Source: CAZFDT01 sp964518335
Lineage (GTDB): Bacteria; Planctomycetota; Phycisphaerae; Phycisphaerales; Phycisphaeraceae
NCBI GenBank assembly: GCA_964518335.1
Contig: CAZFDT010000030.1
Coordinates: 1 to 58,740, forward strand
Direction of reading: 5' to 3'
Length of the DNA: 58,740 nt
The translations under genes were made by a program, and so were the position numbers. Shown here in pieces: positions 35,027 through 42,405 of this stretch. Each line of letters begins with the position of its first letter. Position 1 is the stretch's first letter. Below the pieces are notes generated by a model that saw nothing but the letters and a program-made list of their open reading frames with translations, was not told where the DNA came from and ran no database searches.

Positions 35027-36529
35027 TCAGTACTCGTTCACGGGCACGTGTTTGAACGGGTCTTTTGTTGACGCTGGACTTGCCGTGATCTTGTCGGCAT
35101 TTCCTGGCGCGATCGCCTTGATGATCGCGTCAAGATCGTCGGGGACGGGGATGGGGCGATTGCTCAGCGCGCCGTGCGGGTCGTGGTGCGGGGCCTTGTC
35201 CTGCACGGCCTTGATGTCGATGCCGGTGTGATACTTCACGGTGGCGTCGGGGTCTTTGAGGCCGTGGCCGGTCAGGATGCACACGACGCGATCGCTGGGG
35301 GCGATGACGCCCTCCTCGAGGAGCATGTGGGCTCCCGCGACGCTTGCTGCACTGGCCGGCTCGCACCCGAAGCCGTACCGGCCGACCATGGCTTTGTGTT
35401 CGAGAATCGTCTCGTCATCGACCTGGCGCACGACGCCGTTCATCACCTCCAGGGCGCGCAGGGCCTTGGGCAGGTTGACCGGCCGACCGATCTCGATCGC
35501 GCTGGCGATGGTGTGAGCGTGCACATCGCTGGCGTCCTGCTGCGCGTAATACTCGGCGGCAAGCTTGCGATCCCAGCGTCCGCCGTTCCACGCCAGCCCC
35601 CGGTCGTTGACCAGCTCGTGCAGCGGGTTGGCGCCGGCGGCCTGGATCACCGCCAGACGCGGGATGCGCTTGACCAGGCCCAGCGCGTGCAGCTCGGCGA
35701 ACGCCTTGCCGAACGCGCTGCAGTTGCCCAGGTTCCCGCCGGGCACAACGACCCAGTCCGGCACGTCCCAGTTCATCGCCTCGAGAATGCGGAACATGAT
35801 CGACTTCTGCCCTTCCAGTCGGAAGGGGTTGACGCTGTTCATCAGGTAGATGCCCAGATCCTTGCGGTCCACGGCGATCTGCCGCACGCGGCGCAGACAG
35901 GCGTCGAAGTCACCCTGGATCTGCAGCGTCGTCGCCCCGTAATCCAGCGCCTGCGACAGCTTGCCGTAGGCAATCTTCCCGCTGCCGATGAAGACCACCC
36001 CCGGAAGCTCAGAGAGCGAGGAGTACATCGCGAGGGAAGCCGAGGTGTTGCCCGTGCTCGCGCACGCCACGCGCTTGGCCCCGACCATGCGGGCGTGGGT
36101 GAACGCGGCGGTCATGCCGTTGTCTTTGAAGCTGCCCGAGGGATTCAGTCCCTCGTACTGCAGGAACAACCGGCCGGGGGTCATGCCCAAGTGCTTCGCC
36201 AGCAGCTTCGCATCCTGCAGATTGGTGCGACCTTCGCCGACGGTGACGATGTCGTCCTCGCGATTGAAGAACGGCATCAGCTCGCGGAAGCGCCACACGC
36301 CGGAGAAGTCCAGTGCCCCTTCGCCGTGCTCGCCCTTGGTCTGCCAGCGATGCTCGAAGAACGCAAAGCTCTTGGGCGTCGCCAGGCGGTCCCAGTCGTA
36401 CTGGATGTCCAGCAGCGACTGCACGCCGCCGGCACGTTTCGCGCACGCGGGGCAGCCGACGTGGACCTCGTCCACGCCGAAGGTCGCGCCGCAATCGGGA
36501 TCGATGCACTTCTGAAAAGCCAGGTCCAT
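35027..36529 (-). CDS. thrC: Threonine synthase
   Basis: Threonine synthase converts O-phosphohomoserine to threonine with pyridoxal phosphate. The 500-residue protein has an N-terminal zinc-ribbon-like pair (Cys 8, 13, 26, 29), the PLP lysine in LNPSGSFKDNGMT, the phosphate-binding loop in PGGNLGNCSAF, and CEPASAASVAGAHML before the end. The last 60 residues extend beyond the usual fold and may be species-specific. The ATG at 36529 is confirmed by TACGAT exactly six bases upstream (36541-36536). It diverges from the C26 peptidase gene, whose -10 box is 22 bases away. Confidence 0.94.
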   Translation of the reverse strand: MDLAFQKCIDPDCGATFGVDEVHVGCPACAKRAGGVQSLLDIQYDWDRLATPKSFAFFEHRWQTKGEHGEGALDFSGVWRFRELMPFFNREDDIVTVGEGRTNLQDAKLLAKHLGMTPGRLFLQYEGLNPSGSFKDNGMTAAFTHARMVGAKRVACASTGNTSASLAMYSSLSELPGVVFIGSGKIAYGKLSQALDYGATTLQIQGDFDACLRRVRQIAVDRKDLGIYLMNSVNPFRLEGQKSIMFRILEAMNWDVPDWVVVPGGNLGNCSAFGKAFAELHALGLVKRIPRLAVIQAAGANPLHELVNDRGLAWNGGRWDRKLAAEYYAQQDASDVHAHTIASAIEIGRPVNLPKALRALEVMNGVVRQVDDETILEHKAMVGRYGFGCEPASAASVAGAHMLLEEGVIAPSDRVVCILTGHGLKDPDATVKYHTGIDIKAVQDKAPHHDPHGALSNRPIPVPDDLDAIIKAIAPGNADKITASPASTKDPFKHVPVNEY

Positions 36530-36535
36530 ATCTCC

Positions 36536-36541
36536 ATCGTA
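36536..36541 (-). promoter_or_regulatory. -10 box six bases upstream of thrC
   Basis: TACGAT on the minus strand, six bases before the ATG at 36529, implies a leaderless mRNA as for dusB and lspA. Confidence 0.55.
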
Positions 36542-36562
36542 ACACTTTCGTTGCCGCAGACG

Positions 36563-36568
36563 TACACT
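36563..36568 (+). promoter_or_regulatory. -10 box seven bases upstream of the C26 peptidase gene
   Basis: TACACT on the plus strand ends seven bases before the ATG at 36576. With the thrC -10 box it makes a compact divergent promoter within 47 bases. Confidence 0.5.
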
Positions 36569-36575
36569 GGCGCCC

Positions 36576-37256
36576 ATGACGCAACCCATCATCGGCATCA
36601 CGCCCGACGTCGGCGTCACCGCCAGGGGGACGCCGCGCTACGAGTGCGCGTCGGCGTATGCCGAAGCGGTGGCGAGAGCGGGCGGCATGCCGGTGATCCT
36701 TCCGCATCAGGTTGAATACGTCGAACGCTACGCGGCGACGTGCCACGGCTTCGTGTTCACCGGCGGGGACGACCCGGCGACCGAGATGTTCGGCGAGGCG
36801 ACGCACCCGGCGGCCAAGGTGATGGACACCGGGCGACAGGCGTTCGAGCTGGCCCTGCTCGCTGCAGTGGACCGCCTCCGGCCGGGGGCGGCCGTGCTGG
36901 GCGTGTGCCTGGGCATGCAGCTCATGGCCCTGCACCGCGGCGGCAAGCTCCACCAGCACCTGCCCGACGTGCTGGGCGACGCCGCGGCGGCCCATGCCGG
37001 CAACCGCCGCCACGCCGTGACGTTCGACGACGGCCGCACCGGCGAGGTCGTCTCCAGCCACCACCAGGCCGTCGCCGACGCCGGCCAACTGCGCACCATC
37101 GCCCGCGCGCCCGACGGTATCATCGAAGCCATCGACGATCCCGCCCACCCCTTCTACCTCGGCGTCCAATGGCACCCCGAGCGCGGCGGCGACGACGCCA
37201 TCACCCGCCGGCTGATCGAGCAGTTCGTTTCGACCGCAGCTCGTGCCACCACGTGA
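36576..37256 (+). CDS. Gamma-glutamyl-gamma-aminobutyrate hydrolase-type (class I amidotransferase-like) protein
   Basis: A 226-residue peptidase of family C26 (PuuD-like). It starts MTQPIIGITPDV, has FVFTGGDDPATEMFGE, the catalytic Cys in AVLGVCLGMQLMA at about residue 110, and the His-Glu pair in LGVQWHPERGG near 199. These enzymes hydrolyse gamma-glutamyl bonds, for example in putrescine degradation. The substrate here cannot be told, since no polyamine genes are nearby. The 3' end overlaps the convergent lspA gene by 56 bases. The mRNA appears leaderless. Confidence 0.9.
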   Translation: MTQPIIGITPDVGVTARGTPRYECASAYAEAVARAGGMPVILPHQVEYVERYAATCHGFVFTGGDDPATEMFGEATHPAAKVMDTGRQAFELALLAAVDRLRPGAAVLGVCLGMQLMALHRGGKLHQHLPDVLGDAAAAHAGNRRHAVTFDDGRTGEVVSSHHQAVADAGQLRTIARAPDGIIEAIDDPAHPFYLGVQWHPERGGDDAITRRLIEQFVSTAARATT

Positions 37257-37899
37257 CGAGCACGAGTGTCACGACGCCTACCACCAGCGCCGCGTCGGCG
37301 ATGTTGAAGATCCACGGCCAGACCTGGTCGCTGCCGTGGCCTCCGCTCATGCCCGGCCAGCGCAGGCCAAACGGCAGCGTCGCCTCCGGCAGCATCCACA
37401 GCATGTCGCGCACGGCGTTGTAGCGCACCCGGTCGTACAGGTTGCCCAGCGCCCCGGCCAGCGTCAGGGCAAGTGCAGCGTGCATCACCCACGCATCGCC
37501 GCGGCTGCGGGCGAAGAACCAGCCCAGCATCCCCACGGCGCCGATGCTGACGAGCACGAAAAACCACTTGCCGCCCTTGCCGATGCCGAACACCGCGCCG
37601 GTGTTGGTCGTGAGCTTGAGCGACAGGATCCCGGGCAGCACGACGACCGGCTGGTGATCGACGGGCAAGCGCAGCGGGTCGCCGCGCTGGATCACGCGAG
37701 TCGGGTCGAGGCTGTCCACCACGACGGGCACGCCGGCGACGTAGCCGAAGGCGGCGTATTTTGAGGCCAGATCGGCCACCAGCGTCACGAGCGTCAGCGT
37801 CACGAAGAGGATCACTGCCGCCGGTCGTCGCAGGGCCGGGAAGCGTTCGGCGGCGGCCGGGGCGGGCACGTCCTGTTCGCTGGTCATGGCGGTGGTCAC
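37201..37899 (-). CDS. lspA: Lipoprotein signal peptidase (signal peptidase II)
   Basis: LspA removes the signal peptide of lipoproteins at the membrane. The 232-residue protein has four helices and the family motifs TNTGAVFGIG, ALGNLYDRVRYNAVRD with the first catalytic Asp, and FNIADAALVVGV with the second. It is longer than usual: an insert between helix 1 and TNTGA (residues 52-95) and one near WPGMSGGHGSDQ lie in the periplasmic part. The start is the GTG at 37899, six bases after TACAAT, so the mRNA is probably leaderless. At least two predicted lipoproteins in this window depend on such an enzyme. It overlaps the convergent C26 peptidase gene. Confidence 0.93.
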   Translation of the reverse strand: MTTAMTSEQDVPAPAAAERFPALRRPAAVILFVTLTLVTLVADLASKYAAFGYVAGVPVVVDSLDPTRVIQRGDPLRLPVDHQPVVVLPGILSLKLTTNTGAVFGIGKGGKWFFVLVSIGAVGMLGWFFARSRGDAWVMHAALALTLAGALGNLYDRVRYNAVRDMLWMLPEATLPFGLRWPGMSGGHGSDQVWPWIFNIADAALVVGVVTLVLVTWWHELRSKRTARSAGG

Positions 37900-37905
37900 G
37901 GCAGG

Positions 37906-37911
37906 ATTGTA
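37906..37911 (-). promoter_or_regulatory. -10 box six bases upstream of lspA
   Basis: TACAAT on the minus strand ends six bases before the GTG start at 37899, matching the spacing at dusB, thrC and the nucleotidyltransferase gene. Confidence 0.55.
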
Positions 37912-37926
37912 GGGTCCGGGCGCGAT

Positions 37927-39657
37927 TCACGCCGCCGACGCCGCGCCGTTCTCCGACGCCGCCGACTCGTGCGACTGGATGTTGAGCAGCGCCAGAAACC
38001 GCGTGTAACCCTCGCACTCGGCGGCCTGGCCGATCATCTCGGGATCGACAAACGTCCGCGCGATGTCGGCCAGCAATTCGAGCTGCACCTCGTCGGCCTC
38101 GAAAGGCGTGAGCACCATGAGGACCAATCGTGTCGGCTTGCCATCGGCGGCGTCCCACTCAATCCCCGTCGGTGATATCCCCACCGCCACCTGCGGCTTG
38201 TCCAGATTCACCAGCCGCGCGTGCGGGATCGCCAGTCCGCCCGGCAGCGCGGTCGTCATCGTCTGCTCGCGCTTGAGCACCGACTCCTGCACGTACTGCG
38301 GGTTCTGATTCATCACCGCGGCGGCGACAGCGGCGAGCTCGCGTATCGCATCGTCGCGCGACTGCGCCGCCAGATCGGGCAGAAACGCTTTGCCGTTGAG
38401 ATAGTCGCGGAACCGCGCCGGCTTGTGCCGCTGCAGCACTCGCTGCATCAACGGCCCGGCGATGATCGAGGTGACCAGCGCCATCATCACCAGCGCCACG
38501 AACAGCCGTTCACCGATCACGCCGTAGCGCAGTGCGAGCAGGGCGAGCACGATTTCCATCGCGCCGCGGGCGTTAAGGGCGAAGCCCATCGCCCAAGATT
38601 GACGCTTGGGAAAACCCACCAGTTGCGCCCCGATCGATGAGCCGATGATCTGCCCGATGCAGGCGATCACGAGGATGACCAGCACGAGTTTCCAGTCGAA
38701 GTGGGTGATGAAGTTGATGTGCAGGCCGATGGACGCGAAGAAGAGCGGCGCGAAGATGAAGGCGATGAACTGCTCGATGGTGGCGCGGGTGCGTTGCTGG
38801 AGGCGGGGCGAGTCGCCCAGGGCGACGCCGACGATAAACGCGCCGAAGATGGCGTGGATGCCGATGGCCTCGGTAAACGCCGCGCCCAGCAGGCCCAGCA
38901 CCATGGCGAAGCCCAGCACGCCGCCCGGCCAGCTCGTGTGCGCCTGCAGCCAGGGCAGGCTGCGGTGAATCGCCCACCGTCCGACCGTCAGGACAAGGAT
39001 CGCAAACAGCGGCGTCAGCGCGATCGTCAGCCAGATGCCGTTGGCGTCGCCCTGGCCCTGCCCGCTTTGCATCAGCGAGAGGATGATCGCGAACACCACC
39101 CACCCGACGATGTCGTGAAAGATCGCCGCGGCGATGACGACCATGCCCAGATCACTGCGGAACAGGTTCAGGTCCATTAGCGTCTTGGCGATGACCGGCA
39201 GGGCCGAAATCGCCAGCGCAATGCCTAGGAATAGCGAGAACACGAGCTTACTCGCGTCCGGCTCCTTACCCAGGAAATCGGGCATGAACTGGCTGAGTCC
39301 GAACCCGATGACGAACGGCAGCGCCAGCCCACTGAACCCGATGATGAACGCCTGGCCGCGCAGCCGGAAGATCGTGGACAGGTCCACCTCCATGCCCGCG
39401 ACCAGCAGGAACAGCACGACCGCGAGCGTAGTGAGGCCCTCGTGAACAATGGGGTTGGCCCCGACTTGCGGAAACAGGTAAAGATGGACCTCGGGCCAGA
39501 CCCAGCCCAGAATCGTCGGCCCCAGCAGGATGCCCGCGAGGATCTCGCCCAGCACCGCCGGCTGCTGCAGACGCCGCGCAAGCTCACCCAGCAGCCGTGC
39601 CGCGCCCAGCAGCACGCCCAGCGACAGGAACATCACCGTCACTTCGTGGTGCGTCAT
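37927..39657 (-). CDS. CPA2-type cation/proton antiporter fused to a PTS EIIA-like domain
   Basis: A 576-residue protein. Residues 1-410 are a Kef/NhaA-type antiporter with about 12 helices: QQPAVLGEILAGILLGPTIL near the start, IALAISALPVIAKTLMDLN, FHDIVGWVVFAIIL with the conserved Asp, and GFALNARGAMEIVLALLAL. Residues 430-570 are a PTS EIIA (PtsN-like) domain with the phosphorylatable His in GGLAIPHARL at about 478. Such fusions may couple ion transport to the nitrogen-PTS state, but that is inference. The start at 39657 gives the right first helix. It is followed by nothing co-directional close by; lspA starts 28 bases downstream. Confidence 0.92.
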   Translation of the reverse strand: MTHHEVTVMFLSLGVLLGAARLLGELARRLQQPAVLGEILAGILLGPTILGWVWPEVHLYLFPQVGANPIVHEGLTTLAVVLFLLVAGMEVDLSTIFRLRGQAFIIGFSGLALPFVIGFGLSQFMPDFLGKEPDASKLVFSLFLGIALAISALPVIAKTLMDLNLFRSDLGMVVIAAAIFHDIVGWVVFAIILSLMQSGQGQGDANGIWLTIALTPLFAILVLTVGRWAIHRSLPWLQAHTSWPGGVLGFAMVLGLLGAAFTEAIGIHAIFGAFIVGVALGDSPRLQQRTRATIEQFIAFIFAPLFFASIGLHINFITHFDWKLVLVILVIACIGQIIGSSIGAQLVGFPKRQSWAMGFALNARGAMEIVLALLALRYGVIGERLFVALVMMALVTSIIAGPLMQRVLQRHKPARFRDYLNGKAFLPDLAAQSRDDAIRELAAVAAAVMNQNPQYVQESVLKREQTMTTALPGGLAIPHARLVNLDKPQVAVGISPTGIEWDAADGKPTRLVLMVLTPFEADEVQLELLADIARTFVDPEMIGQAAECEGYTRFLALLNIQSHESAASENGAASAA

Positions 39658-39672
39658 CACGGTCCCCGCCCC

Positions 39673-39772
39673 TGTAAAGCCGCGACCCATGGTCGCGCTC
39701 TTCGTTGGACGCCGGTGATGGTTCCGGTCGGCCCGATTGGGCGAAAGCGCGACCACTGGTCGCGGCTTTACA
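39673..39772. repeat. REP-like inverted repeat
   Basis: Two 26-base arms, 39673-39698 and 39747-39772, are reverse complements except for their central three bases, and are 48 bases apart. Each arm is itself a hairpin, with GCGACC facing GGTCGC. The second arm ends one base before the stop codon of the DksA-like gene. It may be a REP/BIME-type dispersed element or a transcription barrier. Confidence 0.8.
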
Positions 39773-40531
39773 TCAGCGCAGGCCGCGCCGCTCCATCTCG
39801 CGCGCCACTTCGATCGAAAACTTGGCCCAGGGCTTGGCCTCCAGGCGGGCGCGGGCGATGGGTTTTCCGCTGACCATGCACACGCCGTAGTACCCCTCGC
39901 GGATGCGGATCAGCGCCTCGTCGATCTCGCGCAGCAGCTTCGCTTCCGACTCGACCAGGCCCAGGGTGAACTCCTGGTCGTAATTGTCCGAGCCGATGTC
40001 GGCCATGTGGACGGGCATGTGCGAGAGGTTGCCGCCGCTGGCCTGGCGGGCGCCGTCGTGCATCGACTTGACGTCGCCGACGAGCTCGGCGCGCTTCTCC
40101 AGCAGAAGCTGGCGAAAGTGCGCGCGGTCCTTGCTGCTCAGCCCGCTCTTGACCTTGCGGAGCTGTTCGACGGGCAAGGAAGCGAAGTCGCCGTTGTTGC
40201 TGGCGTGCGGCACGGCCATGGGCGGCAGCGGCGCGGGCGGCGACTTGACGACGGGCTTGGCCACCACCGGCGGCGCGGGCTTGGCGGCAGGCTTGGCCGC
40301 GGCCTTGGTCGCGGGCTTGGCCGGCGGCTTCGCCTTGGCCGGGGCTTTCCTGGCTGGCGCAGCCTTGGCCTTGGCCTTCACCGCGGTCGCGGCCCTGGCT
40401 TTCGACGCTGCCTTGGGTTTGCGCGCGGCGGGCTTCGAGGCGGCGGCCTTGCCGGCCTTCGCCGACGTGGTCTTGGCCGCTTTGCTGCGACCGGCCGCGG
40501 GGCGGGAACTGCTCTTGCTTTTCTTCGCCAA
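39773..40531 (-). CDS. DksA/TraR-like protein with histone H1-like N-terminal tail
   Basis: A 252-residue protein in two parts. Residues 1-105 are almost only Lys, Ala, Pro and Arg with PAKA/AAKP-type repeats, like the C-terminal tail of histone H1 or AlgP, suited to bind DNA. Residues 120-250 are DksA/TraR-like: SSKDRAHFRQLLLEKRAELV begins the coiled coil and EIDEALIRIREGYYGVC leads to the zinc-finger region. Only one of four zinc cysteines remains (CMVS, then FSIEV instead of C..C pairs), so no normal zinc finger forms. It may act on RNA polymerase or the nucleoid. The promoter is at 40603-40631. Confidence 0.88.
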   Translation of the reverse strand: MAKKSKSSSRPAAGRSKAAKTTSAKAGKAAASKPAARKPKAASKARAATAVKAKAKAAPARKAPAKAKPPAKPATKAAAKPAAKPAPPVVAKPVVKSPPAPLPPMAVPHASNNGDFASLPVEQLRKVKSGLSSKDRAHFRQLLLEKRAELVGDVKSMHDGARQASGGNLSHMPVHMADIGSDNYDQEFTLGLVESEAKLLREIDEALIRIREGYYGVCMVSGKPIARARLEAKPWAKFSIEVAREMERRGLR

Positions 40532-40602
40532 CGCCGAGTCCTTTCCCCAGCAATCGCCCCGCGCTTGACCGCGACGCGGTCTGGCTCATGCCGAGCCTTG
40601 AA

Positions 40603-40631
40603 AGCATACCAAACCCCGCATAGACCATCAA
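40603..40631 (-). promoter_or_regulatory. Promoter of the DksA-like gene
   Basis: On the minus strand TTGATG (40631-40626) and TATGCT (40608-40603) are 17 bases apart, a good housekeeping promoter. The leader would be about 65 bases. Confidence 0.65.
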
Positions 40632-40733
40632 ATCCCCGCTTTCGCGCGCCACGGCAGGCTGCCCGACTTTCCGGGCGGCCACTTGGCGTAGTCGGGGCCG
40701 AGTCTTCGCGGCGCTGCGTTGGCGGCGCGCAGC

Positions 40734-40801
40734 GCATCCGCACTTCATCCGCACTGGCGCTGCCCTGTGGTGTCGTCGAAGCATCCGCACTTCATCCGCA
40801 C
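40734..40801. repeat. 21-bp direct repeat in a gene-free gap
   Basis: The 633-base stretch 40532-41164 has no gene I can support. It holds the DksA-like promoter, an exact 21-base repeat at 40734-40754 and 40781-40801 (each arm contains CATCCGCA twice), GGTCCGC three times at about 40842-40862, and a very G/C-rich stretch at 40970-41030. Confidence 0.75.
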
Positions 40802-41164
40802 CACCCTAACGAACGCACCCGCCCAGCTTCGCCGCACCGGCGGTCCGCGGTCCGCGGTCCGCGTTCACATGTCAAAGAACACTCGGCTACGGCGCTGCCG
40901 CCGCACCCGATCATAGTCCAAACATTTTACCACGCCGCCGCCGCCGTTCAAGCCCGCCTCGACGCCCGCTCACGGGGTCGCATACCCCGAAGGGGGACCC
41001 GGGGGGCCCAAGGACCGGGGCGGGTATCGGGCCGACCACCGAACCCTTTTCGTTGCGTCGCCCATGTGATACACACCGCCAGAATGGTGGTCGGCTACCG
41101 CGCGACCTAACTCGCCATGGGGGCCGATGGCGGCGAGGGGATGCGTGACGCGGTGGTCGAGCGG

Positions 41165-42211
41165 TCACGCCAGTTCGCGTTCGCGGGCGGCCTGTTGGCC
41201 GGCGGCGCGTTCGCGGAGGAGGTCGAGGCGGCCGCGCACTTCCTCGCTCATCTTGGTGTTGGGGAACTCGCGGATGATCTGCTCGCCGACGCGGACGGCG
41301 GTGGTCCAGTCCTTGTCGTGGACGGCGAGCTTGAACTGCACGCCGAGGTTGTCGCGTTTCTTGCCGATGACGCCGCGGGCGGTCTCGCGGAACGGCTCGG
41401 CCTCCTCGGGGGTGAGGTGGCGGTCCAGCTCCTTGAGCAATTCGACGGCCCGGTCCACGTCGTCGCGGCTGGCGGCGGCGAGGAACTCGCGCTCCAGGTT
41501 CTGCTTGTGCTGCTCGCGGGCCTGCTGCACCGTGCGGGTGAGGTTGCGCGTCTTGGTCGAGTCGGGGAAGAGGCGTTGAGTCTTCGACGCCTGGGCGGCG
41601 GCGGCGTCCCAATCGTGACGGGCGATGATGGCGTTGAGGCTGGCGAGGGCGGCGTCGATCTTGGCCTCGCGGTCGGCCTGGCGGGCCTTGGTGATCTCCT
41701 CGCGGAAGACCTCACTCTCCTCGCGGTAGCCGTACGTCGTGGCCATCTCCTCGACGAGGACCATGGCGGTGTCGAAGTCGCCCTTGTCGATGTCCTCGCG
41801 GATGGCCTGACGCAGGGCCTCGCGGTCCTGCTTGCGGTAGGTGATGCGCTTGGCGGTCTCGCTGATGAGCAGACGGTCGGCGATGACGCGGAGCAGGTGC
41901 TGCTGCTGGGGGTCGGCGGCGGCCTGGTTCTTGAGGTCGGTGTTGTTGGGTCCGAACATGGCCCAGCGGATGCCGCCGACGACCAGGCCCAACCAGGCCA
42001 GGACATTCATGAGGAGGGCGGGGACGAAGTAGAGTGCGCCGAGTAACGTGCCGGCGAATCGACCCAGGGTGTCGTCGGCCATGACGGCGGTGGAGCCGAC
42101 GATCGCCAGGGCGGTGGCGAGCAGACTGCCCAGGAAAAGGATGAGTGCGACGACGATGATGCCCACCGGAGTGCGGAAGAAGCCGGCGTGCTTGGATTCG
42201 GATTCGGCCAT
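41165..42211 (-). CDS. Membrane protein with long helical repeat region
   Basis: A 348-residue protein. Two membrane helices (about 16-40 and 55-80) are followed by a hydrophilic, alpha-helical domain from 95 onward with TPR-like units (IDAALASLNAIIARHDWDAA, FLAAASRDDVDRAVELLKEL, AVHDKDWTTAVRVGEQIIRE). The short N-terminus is charged. It may be a scaffold on the cytoplasmic face of the membrane, though no family name can be given with confidence. AAAGGA precedes the ATG at 42211. It is divergent from pyruvate kinase. Confidence 0.8.
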   Translation of the reverse strand: MAESESKHAGFFRTPVGIIVVALILFLGSLLATALAIVGSTAVMADDTLGRFAGTLLGALYFVPALLMNVLAWLGLVVGGIRWAMFGPNNTDLKNQAAADPQQQHLLRVIADRLLISETAKRITYRKQDREALRQAIREDIDKGDFDTAMVLVEEMATTYGYREESEVFREEITKARQADREAKIDAALASLNAIIARHDWDAAAAQASKTQRLFPDSTKTRNLTRTVQQAREQHKQNLEREFLAAASRDDVDRAVELLKELDRHLTPEEAEPFRETARGVIGKKRDNLGVQFKLAVHDKDWTTAVRVGEQIIREFPNTKMSEEVRGRLDLLRERAAGQQAARERELA

Positions 42212-42392
42212 GACGGGAGTCCTTTGCACTGAATGGTTTACTGCTCGACGTGACCTGCGAACCAGCTTAATCGCGGGCGTCCACCTGTCAATCATAGGCG
42301 GCTGCAAATGCAGTGGCGACGGGTAGTTGCCCCCGCGGGGGGCGGACCTGCGGCCGGGGGCTCGCCAGGTGCGACGAACGCCGTGCAGACGG

Positions 42393-42398
42393 TACAAT
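42393..42398 (+). promoter_or_regulatory. -10 box seven bases upstream of pyruvate kinase
   Basis: TACAAT ends seven bases before the GTG at 42406. No Shine-Dalgarno element fits between them, so the transcript is probably leaderless. Confidence 0.6.
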
Positions 42399-42405
42399 CC
42401 CCGGC

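Noticed and set aside
40734..40801. CRISPR-like spacing of the 21-bp repeats
   Set aside because: Only two copies, 26 bases between them, repeats contain an internal repeat, and no cas genes are near.
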